A stretch of 9,439 nt of DNA from Anaerolinea sp. GTDB taxonomy: Bacteria; Chloroflexota; Anaerolineae; JAAEKA01. A program made the position numbers and the translations under genes. The first letter of the stretch is position 1, and each line of letters begins with the position of its first letter. The stretch covers positions 1 to 9,439 of the forward strand of contig JACSRL010000630.1 of the NCBI GenBank assembly GCA_014879765.1. The letters are read 5' to 3'. Positions 1-4,361 of this stretch are shown one piece after another. The notes under the pieces were generated by a model. The model was not told the origin of the DNA. It saw only the letters and a list, made by a program, of their open reading frames with translations, and did no database searches.

Positions 1-1121
1 AGGCTGAGCAGGGTCACATCGTCCTCCTGCTCCCAGCCGGGGCCGGTGAAGCTGCGCAGGCTGTCCAGCGAGCAGACGATCAGATCGCCGTGGTCGATGC
101 AGCCGTCCAGCAGCCCCTGGACGCGCGGAAAGCCGTACATCTCGCCGCTGGGGCTGTGGGCCTCGGCCAGGCCGTCGCTGTAGAAGAAGACCGTGTCGCC
201 GGGGGCCAGCGCGATCTCCTTCTCCTCGTAGGCCATGCCGGGCAGCAGGCCCAGCGGCATGCCGGTGGCGCGCATCTCGTGCACGCCCTCAGCGCTGCGG
301 TGGAAGGGCAGGTCATGGCCAGCGTTGGCAAAGCGCAGCACGCCGGTGGCCGGATCCAGCAGCGCGTAGAGGCAGGTGACGAACATGCGCGGCGGGATGT
401 CGTCGATCAGCAGCTCGTTGACCCGCTCCAGCACCGCGCTGGGGGCGATCAGCCGCTCGCTGGCCGCGCGCAGCAGGGTGCGGGTGGTGGCCATCACCAA
501 CGCGGCCGGCACCCCCTTGTCGGTCACGTCCCCCACCACCAGGCCGATGCGGCCATCGTCGAAGAAGAGGAAGTCGTAGAAATCGCCGCCGACCTCGCGC
601 GCCGGCTGGTAGTAGACCGACACCTCCCAGCCCGGCAGGTGCGGCACATCGCGCGGCAGCAGGGTCTGCTGGATCAGCCGGGCGACCTTGAGTTCCTGCT
701 CCATGCGCTCCCGCTGGCGGGCCTCGATCTGCTGCTGGCGCACCAGTTGCGCCACGCGCAAGGCGGGCGCGGCCTGCGAGCTCAGGTCGTCCAGCAGCTT
801 GCGGTCGTCGCTGGTGTACTCCTGCTGGCTGCGCCGGCCGCCCAGGTTGATCACGCCGATCAGCTCGCCCTGGCTGAAGAGCGGCGCGATCATGGCCACC
901 CCGGCCGCGCGCAGTTGCTCCAGCGCCGGCGAGTCCAGGTTGAGCCGGCTGAGCTCCAGCGCGCCGTTGCTGTGGTGCATGGCAGCCAGCAGCGGGTCGG
1001 TCGGCGCGATCTCCAGGTCAAGCTGGATGGCCGCCGGGGCCACCGGCGTCGGGACAACCGCCGTCTGCTCCGGGGCAATTCGAGGTTGATCTTCGTTGCG
1101 TCGCTTGAAAATACTCGCCAT
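1..1121 (-). CDS. PP2C/SpoIIE-type serine phosphatase with short N-terminal GAF-like region (3' end outside window)
   Basis: Predicted Mn/Mg-dependent phosphoserine phosphatase of the SpoIIE/RsbU class, usually a regulator acting on anti-anti-sigma type proteins. I translated 373 codons from ATG 1121-1119 with no stop before the window edge. A GAF-like segment spans roughly residues 45-128 ('GELIGVINLGGR'), shorter than a normal ~150-residue GAF. A Gln/Arg/Glu-rich probable coiled coil (about 125-150) leads to 'QQTLLP', the usual entry to these phosphatase domains. Metal-binding motifs follow: GGDFYD (D180), GDVTDKG (D198, D201), FANAGH, YSDGLAE (D316) and DDVTLL (367-372). The last motif lies near the normal C-terminus, so only a few residues should be missing. 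The start is supported by GGAG about 6 bases upstream. The other in-frame content upstream is not conserved in character. It is transcribed away from the repeat element at 1168-1399. The domain call is secure; the partner protein is unknown. Confidence 0.93.
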   Translation of the reverse strand, partial: MASIFKRRNEDQPRIAPEQTAVVPTPVAPAAIQLDLEIAPTDPLLAAMHHSNGALELSRLNLDSPALEQLRAAGVAMIAPLFSQGELIGVINLGGRRSQQEYTSDDRKLLDDLSSQAAPALRVAQLVRQQQIEARQRERMEQELKVARLIQQTLLPRDVPHLPGWEVSVYYQPAREVGGDFYDFLFFDDGRIGLVVGDVTDKGVPAALVMATTRTLLRAASERLIAPSAVLERVNELLIDDIPPRMFVTCLYALLDPATGVLRFANAGHDLPFHRSAEGVHEMRATGMPLGLLPGMAYEEKEIALAPGDTVFFYSDGLAEAHSPSGEMYGFPRVQGLLDGCIDHGDLIVCSLDSLRSFTGPGWEQEDDVTLLS

Positions 1122-1127
1122 AGCGTC

Positions 1128-1147
1128 TCCATTCACGGGCCAGTATA
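1128..1147 (-). promoter_or_regulatory. -10 box and RBS of the phosphatase gene
   Basis: On the minus strand TATACT (1147-1142) is a good -10 hexamer about 20 bases before the ATG at 1121. GGAG at 1131-1128 serves as ribosome binding site. No convincing -35 is visible at 16-18 bases spacing; that position falls inside the CGTTACG repeat unit at 1168-1186. Confidence 0.45.
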
Positions 1148-1167
1148 ACGGACAAACGTCCCGAAAA

Positions 1168-1186
1168 CGTTACGAAAAGCGTTACG
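1168..1186 (+). repeat. Direct repeat unit, copy 1 (CGTTACGAAAAGCGTTACG)
   Basis: This 19-base unit contains CGTTACG twice, separated by AAAAG. It recurs with one mismatch at 1381-1399. The two halves can also pair as a 7-bp stem with one T-T mismatch. Both copies are preceded by a similar GTCC-plus-purine-rich run. The pair brackets the foldback sequence at 1201-1339. Confidence 0.8.
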
Positions 1187-1200
1187 GGAGGGGTCTTGAG

Positions 1201-1339
1201 CACGAATTCGCGAAGTTTGTCGAAGTCACGAAGCGCGAAGGCGCGAAGCACGCGGTGGTTCACCATCTTCCTGGGATGGCACCGAAGGCTCTTGGCGCAC
1301 TTCGCGCTTCATGCCTTCGTGTGCCTTCGTGTGTTCGTG
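1201..1339. repeat. Long imperfect foldback (inverted repeat) rich in CGAAG/CTTCG
   Basis: The left arm 1201-1244 and right arm 1296-1339 are inverted relative to each other. Aligned by eye, about three quarters of the positions match, beginning with CACGAA against TTCGTG. The left side carries five CGAAG words 7-10 bases apart and the right side carries the matching CTTCG words. The intervening loop is about 50 bases. No ORF with protein-like character spans it. It resembles the short dispersed foldback elements of many large bacterial genomes; whether it is mobile or a terminator-like structure cannot be told from one copy. Confidence 0.7.
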
Positions 1340-1380
1340 ATCCAAACCCTGTCGCCAGTACACCCCGACCGTCCAAGAAA

Positions 1381-1399
1381 CGCTACGAAAAGCGTTACG
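1381..1399 (+). repeat. Direct repeat unit, copy 2 (CGCTACGAAAAGCGTTACG)
   Basis: Second copy of the 19-base unit, matching copy 1 at 18 of 19 positions in the same orientation, 213 bases downstream. Together the copies frame the foldback at 1201-1339, giving a composite element of about 230 bases between the phosphatase promoter and the toxin-antitoxin promoter. Confidence 0.8.
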
Positions 1400-1484
1400 A
1401 AGCTATTAAGCGTCGGATCCCGACCATTTCGCGCACCCAGACATCGTCTGTAACGGTGGTTGTGCTGCTTTCGGGCCTGCAGCA

Positions 1485-1537
1485 GCTATGCTATAATAGC
1501 GATGAAGTTGCACTGCACCTGTACTTGGGAAAAGGAG
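1485..1537 (+). promoter_or_regulatory. Extended -10 promoter, overlapping inverted repeat and RBS of the RelE-type TA locus
   Basis: TATAAT at 1492-1497 is a perfect -10 and is preceded by TG at 1489-1490, giving an extended -10, so the poor -35 region is tolerable. GCTAT (1485-1489) and ATAGC (1496-1500) form an inverted repeat across the -10, a plausible operator for autorepression by the antitoxin. AAGGAG at 1532-1537 lies 9 bases before the ATG at 1547. Two further 5-bp inverted repeats, each with an ATC spacer, lie upstream at 1412-1424 and 1438-1450. Confidence 0.65.
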
Positions 1538-1546
1538 TGAGACCAC

Positions 1547-1861
1547 ATGTCCTATCGTTACCAATCGGATGTGCGCTTAGATACTGCCGATGCTCGACGG
1601 CCGCAGTTGGTGGTGGCTGTGCCGCTCGATCAAACGGACATCGTCCGTGATGCGCTGGCAAGACTGGCAAGCAGCGCTGCGCCTGGCACTTCCGCCCAAG
1701 AGGTAATCTTGAATGCGCTGCGCACTGCGGCCGAGCAAGCCTACTTCTGGACGCCGCGATGGCAGGAGAAAGAGCGCGCTGCGGACCTGGCCATTGCCGA
1801 GGGACATGTCCAAACCTTTGGCAACGTCGATGACATGATCGAGTTCTTGGACCAACAATGA
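1547..1861 (+). CDS. Putative antitoxin of a RelE/ParE-type TA pair
   Basis: This is a 104-residue hydrophilic protein. I do not recognise the N-terminal half (residues 1-60) with confidence. The C-terminal part is acidic and antitoxin-like: a 'FWTPRWQEKE' stretch followed by 'ADLAIAEGHVQTF' and 'VDDMIEFLD', which resembles the C-terminal toxin-neutralising tails of small bacterial antitoxins. It has its own strong promoter and a good RBS. Its stop (TGA 1859-1861) overlaps the toxin start (ATG 1858-1860) as ATGA, the classic translational coupling of TA operons. The reading frame is intact, unlike the toxin behind it. If the family assignment is right, the protein would bind the toxin and repress its own promoter through the repeat at 1485-1500. 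The role is inferred mainly from context. Confidence 0.7.
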   Translation: MSYRYQSDVRLDTADARRPQLVVAVPLDQTDIVRDALARLASSAAPGTSAQEVILNALRTAAEQAYFWTPRWQEKERAADLAIAEGHVQTFGNVDDMIEFLDQQ

Positions 1862-2145
1862 AGTTTCGTCCTGCCCAGACCTTCTGGGAAGCATACGCAG
1901 CGCTCCCGGCTGACATCAAGGAGAAGGCGAGGGAGGCATTCCAGCGCTTCCAGGATGGCGCCGAGCACCCGCCCTTTCATCCATCGTTGCGCATTCGCAA
2001 GATGTAGGGGCATGCGGGCATTTGGGAAGGCCACGTCACCCTCCAATACGTCTTCACGTTCCAGATCGAACATGACTCGGAGACAGGGGAAATCCTCTAC
2101 GTCTTTCGCAACATCGGTACGCACGACATCTATCGCCGGCCCTGA
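1858..2145 (+). pseudogene. RelE/ParE-type toxin interrupted by an in-frame TAG
   Basis: Reading from ATG 1858 gives a 49-residue product starting 'MKFRPAQTFWEAYAAL', then TAG at 2005-2007. The same frame continues without another stop to TGA 2143-2145: 'GHAGIWEGHVTLQYVFTF' and the ending 'FRNIGTHDIYRRP'. That second half has the WEGHVT and IGTHDIYR signatures I know from small RelE/ParE-superfamily toxins, so the gene was about 95 codons long and has one nonsense codon. CAG to TAG is a single C-to-T change and would restore Gln after 'RIRKM', as expected in the family. The 49-residue product lacks most of the RelE fold and should be inactive. No internal restart with an RBS is evident. Readthrough is possible but unsupported, because two other genes in the window end in TAG. 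Confidence 0.85.
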
Positions 2146-2165
2146 TCGCGGCCAGAATCGAATAG

Positions 2166-2218
2166 CACAACGCTGACCTGCTCCGGCTGCAGCGCCTCCT
2201 GCGCGACCCGCACAAGTC
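2166..2218 (-). pseudogene. Short 3'-end remnant of the membrane-protein family (third copy)
   Basis: On the minus strand this stretch reads 'LVRVAQEALQPEQVSV', matching 'LVRVVDETLQPEQVSV' of the partial gene at 9283-9439 and the equivalent part of 2900-3355. At DNA level, 22 consecutive bases from 2170 are identical to 9300-9321. Similarity ends abruptly on both sides: TGA follows the GGC codon on the N-terminal side, and the family's W-L ending is replaced by V-L. It begins 20 bases after the RelE-type toxin frame ends, in convergent orientation. Only about 17 codons survive, so it is a scar, not a gene. Confidence 0.65.
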
Positions 2219-2229
2219 AGCCGTGGCAT

Positions 2230-2265
2230 TTGCCAGCAAGACTGCTGTGTCTTACAATTCCGTCA
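2230..2265 (+). promoter_or_regulatory. Sigma70-type promoter giving a leaderless transcript
   Basis: TTGCCA (2230-2235), a 17-base spacer and TACAAT (2253-2258) make a good -35/-10 pair. Transcription would start about seven bases after the -10, that is at or next to the ATG at 2265. No ribosome binding site precedes that ATG, which fits leaderless translation. Confidence 0.55.
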
Positions 2266-2471
2266 TGGATACGTTGCAACAACCGCGCAGCATCGCCCAA
2301 GTCTACCGCATAATCGGGTTGTGCGATCAGCCCAGCGACTTCACCTTCTGGCAAAGCCAACCTGCGGCAGCGCGGCTGGCAGCCCTCGAGGAAATTCGAC
2401 GCGAATTCCACGGTTGGGACGATGATACTCAGCCCAGACTTCAAAGAGTTTGTACAATCGTTAAACGATAA
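2265..2471 (+). CDS. Small hypothetical protein paired with a nucleotidyltransferase
   Basis: 68 residues, soluble, with no signal peptide or membrane span. The central 'SDFTFWQSQPAAARLAALEEIRREFHG' region (given here only to mark residues 24-50) and the ending 'PRLQRVCTIVKR' match, from memory, a family of unnamed 60-75-residue proteins often encoded just upstream of nucleotidyltransferases: a Trp-containing helix, an 'R-aliphatic-AALEEIRR' helix and a 'PRLQRV' tail. The start at 2265 is preferred over an upstream ATG at 2223, because the promoter at 2230-2258 lies between them and the first 14 residues of the longer form look random. It overlaps the next gene by 50 bases, so the two are probably translationally coupled. 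Function is unknown; an antitoxin-like or accessory role to the nucleotidyltransferase is inference from pairing only. Confidence 0.7.
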   Translation: MDTLQQPRSIAQVYRIIGLCDQPSDFTFWQSQPAAARLAALEEIRREFHGWDDDTQPRLQRVCTIVKR

Positions 2472-2862
2472 CGGCGTCCGTTATCTGATCGTTGGCGGCT
2501 ACGCGGTGGCACTTCACGGCCATCCGCGCTATACCAAGGATCTGGACGTGTGGCTGTGGCTGGATCGAGATAATGCGCTCCAGGTCATCGCAGCACTTGA
2601 GCAATTCGGCTTTGGGTCGCTGGGTTTGCGCGCCGATGACTTCTTGGTCGTCGACCAGATCGTCCAGTTGGGTTATCCGCCAAATCGCATCGACCTGCTG
2701 ACTTCGCTGCCAGGCGTTGAGTTCAGCGAGTGTTATCGTGGCCGGGTCATTGTCGAGATCGACGGCGTTGCGGTGAACTTCATCGATCTGGATAACCTCA
2801 AGAAGAACAAGCTGGCGTCGGGACGATACCAGGACCTGGCTGACCTCGAAAACCTGAGCTGA
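2422..2862 (+). CDS. Nucleotidyltransferase-fold protein (AbiEii/DUF6036-like)
   Basis: A 146-residue minimal nucleotidyltransferase. The GG of the polymerase-beta motif is at residues 25-26 ('IVGGYAVALHG'), the metal-binding acidic pair D40/D42 is in 'KDLDVWL', and a third acidic residue D91 is in 'NRIDLLT'. The C-terminal 'KNKLASGRYQDLADLE' is the helix typical of the AbiEii-like nucleotidyltransferases found in TA and abortive-infection systems. All catalytic residues appear intact. Such enzymes can transfer nucleotides to tRNA or to a partner protein; which substrate applies here is not visible. The ATG lies inside the preceding small gene (50-base overlap) with only a weak GGGA before it, implying translational coupling. 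A terminator follows 27 bases after the stop. No HEPN-type partner is present; the only candidate partner is the small upstream protein. Confidence 0.85.
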   Translation: MILSPDFKEFVQSLNDNGVRYLIVGGYAVALHGHPRYTKDLDVWLWLDRDNALQVIAALEQFGFGSLGLRADDFLVVDQIVQLGYPPNRIDLLTSLPGVEFSECYRGRVIVEIDGVAVNFIDLDNLKKNKLASGRYQDLADLENLS

Positions 2863-2888
2863 GTCTCTCAGGGGTCCGCAGCTATTCA

Positions 2889-2924
2889 GCCCGGAGGGTT
2901 CATGTGCCCTTCGGGCCTTTTGTT
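2889..2924 (+). terminator. Rho-independent terminator after the nucleotidyltransferase gene
   Basis: GCCCGGAGGG (2889-2898) pairs with CCCTTCGGGC (2907-2916) through 10 positions with one G-U pair and an 8-base loop. It is followed by CTTTTGTTT on the plus strand. It sits 27 bases after the stop of the nucleotidyltransferase. The stop codon of the convergent membrane-protein remnant (2900-2902) is inside the loop. Confidence 0.75.
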
Positions 2925-3355
2925 TCTCGCAGCCACACGCTCACATGCTCCGGCTGCAACGTATCGTCCACGACCTGCACCAGCTCGGCCAGCAGCGCGT
3001 CCAGTTCGGTCTCGTCGCGCGTGGTCTGGGCGAACCTGGCCAGCACCTGCTGCGCGTTGGTCTTCTTGCGGAAGAAGCGGCGGTCGATGGCGTCCTGGAT
3101 GCGGCGGCGCAGCGGGGTGAACAGCGCGGCGATGGCCAGGGTCGAGATCACCACGGCCAGCATGGATTGCTCGACGCCCACCAGTCGGCGGGACAGTGCC
3201 TGCAACAGCACGACGCTGCCGAAGTAGACGAGGCTCAAAAGCACAGTCAACACCGAGTAAACCAGCGTCTTGCGGATGACGACGTCGATGTCCCAGAGAT
3301 GATAACGCAGGATGGCGAGACCAATACTCAACGGCAGCAGAGCCAGATTGACCAT
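2900..3355 (-). pseudogene. C-terminal fragment of a multi-span sensor-type membrane protein
   Basis: The conserved part runs from about 3355 ('MVNLALLPLSIGLAIL') to TGA 2900-2902, 151 codons. It holds hydrophobic segments 'LPLSIGLAIL', 'LTVLLSLVYFGSVVLL' and 'LAVVISTLAIAALF', then a cytoplasmic tail 'RRFFRKKTNAQQVLARFAQTTRD' (positions 85-107 of the fragment) ending in 'HVSVWLRE'. In the full-length relatives I know, this is the last third of a protein of roughly 600-750 residues. Here the N-terminal part is missing: upstream of 3355 the frame runs into the Fic promoter and its inverted repeat, which encode unrelated residues. No RBS precedes the ATG at 3355. The 3' end is about 87% identical by eye to 9295-9439 over 145 bases. 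It is probably a decayed fragment left between two inserted cassettes; a short expressed membrane peptide cannot be excluded. Confidence 0.75.
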
Positions 3356-3404
3356 TGTCGGTATCGGATGTATCATCGCTACGCATACCCGATACCGATA
3401 GGAG
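3348..3404 (+). promoter_or_regulatory. Promoter with 10-bp inverted-repeat operator and RBS for the Fic gene
   Basis: TTGACC (3348-3353), a 17-base spacer and TATCAT (3371-3376) form a strong sigma70-type promoter. A perfect 10-bp inverted repeat, TCGGTATCGG (3358-3367) and CCGATACCGA (3389-3398), flanks the -10 and the expected start site. Shorter GTAT/ATAC half-sites lie inside it. TAGGAG at 3399-3404 is 6 bases before the ATG at 3411. This arrangement suggests repression by a dimeric DNA-binding protein, possibly the Fic protein itself through its C-terminal domain. Confidence 0.7.
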
Positions 3405-3410
3405 ATCATC

Positions 3411-4361
3411 ATGCTGGACTCGCGCCTGTTGGCTCGTTTGAATCGCAAGAAAGCGCTGTTCGATACGTTGCGTCCACTGCCCTCTGCCGCCGTGCATCGC
3501 CTGCACGCGCAGTTGACAACCGAGTGGACCTATCACTCCAATGCCATCGAGGGCAGCACGCTGACGTTGCGCGAGACGCAGTTGATCATCGAGACGGGGT
3601 TGACCATCGGCGGCAAGACCCTGCGCGAGCACTTCGAGGTGATCAACCACAAGCAAGCGATTGACTATGTGGAAGCGCTGGCCACGGGCGGTGAGCCGAT
3701 CGACGCATTTCAGGTGCGCCAGATCCACAGGCTAGTCCTGACTGGCATCGACGACGCCAACGCCGGTCAATACCGCAACCTGCCGGTTCGCATCGCCGGC
3801 GCACGCCACCAGCCGCCGGAAAGCTGGGAGATCTCACTGCTCATGGCCCAATGGACCGAATGGCTCCACGGCGACGCACTGGCATTGCATGCAGTGGAGC
3901 GTGCGGCGCTGGCGCATCACCGGCTGGCCGCGATCCATCCTTTCATCGACGGCAACGGTCGCACGGCCCGACTGGTGATGAACCTGCTGCTGCTGCGCGA
4001 TGGGTACACACCGACCATCATCCTGCGCGAGAACCGGGCCCAGTACTATCGGGTCCTGGCCGAAGCCGATGCGGGCAAAGAAGCGCCGATCGCCAATTTC
4101 GTGGGCCGCGCCGTTGAACGCGGTCTGACCCTCTATCTCGATGCCTGCACGCCCCAACGCGGCCCGTCTGCTTCCGCCGATCAATGGATACCTCTGCGTC
4201 AGGCTGCTGAGAGCACGCCCTACAGCCAGGAATACCTGAGTCTGCTGGCGCGCACTGGCCGGCTGGAGGCCGTCAAGCGGGGCAAGGTGTGGTACACGAC
4301 GCGACAGGCTGTGGATGCCTACCGACGGTCGGTGGAGGCGTCCCGCGACGTCTCGCTCTAG
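3411..4361 (+). CDS. Class II Fic-domain protein (AMPylator-type) with C-terminal HTH-like domain
   Basis: 316 residues. The Fic core motif HPFIDGNGR is complete at 176-184, with the catalytic His176 and the phosphate-binding GNGR. The inhibitory motif [S/T]xxxE[G/N] is present on the N-terminal side (S43 to E47-G48 in 'HSNAIEGS'), which defines a self-inhibited class II Fic. The flap region is near 120-136. These enzymes usually transfer AMP from ATP to a hydroxyl of a target protein; the target is unknown. The C-terminal segment, about 258-308 ('WIPLRQAAESTPYSQEYL', then 'GRLEAVKRGKVWYTT'), looks like an excisionase/MerR-type winged helix and could bind the inverted repeat in its own promoter (inference). 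Its TAG overlaps the TAG of the opposing oxidoreductase in a shared CTAG. The frame is fully intact, unlike the two TA toxins. Confidence 0.94.
   Translation: MLDSRLLARLNRKKALFDTLRPLPSAAVHRLHAQLTTEWTYHSNAIEGSTLTLRETQLIIETGLTIGGKTLREHFEVINHKQAIDYVEALATGGEPIDAFQVRQIHRLVLTGIDDANAGQYRNLPVRIAGARHQPPESWEISLLMAQWTEWLHGDALALHAVERAALAHHRLAAIHPFIDGNGRTARLVMNLLLLRDGYTPTIILRENRAQYYRVLAEADAGKEAPIANFVGRAVERGLTLYLDACTPQRGPSASADQWIPLRQAAESTPYSQEYLSLLARTGRLEAVKRGKVWYTTRQAVDAYRRSVEASRDVSL

Noticed and set aside
90..1148. Long plus-strand ORF (352 codons) opposite the phosphatase
   Set aside because: His/Gln/Arg/Ala-rich composition typical of the antisense of a GC-rich gene; the minus strand has clear PP2C motifs throughout.
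1168..1399. CRISPR-like array
   Set aside because: Only two copies of the 19-base unit, 213 bases apart, with a foldback instead of unique spacers, and no cas genes.
2005..2007. TAG read as a sense codon (recoding or alternative genetic code)
   Set aside because: TAG is the normal terminator of the Fic, oxidoreductase, methyltransferase and double GNAT genes in this window, and no recoding structure is apparent.
2900..3448. Intact 182-codon membrane gene starting at 3448
   Set aside because: The first ~30 residues are encoded by the Fic start region, RBS, promoter and inverted repeat; family similarity begins only near 3355, so it is a fragment.
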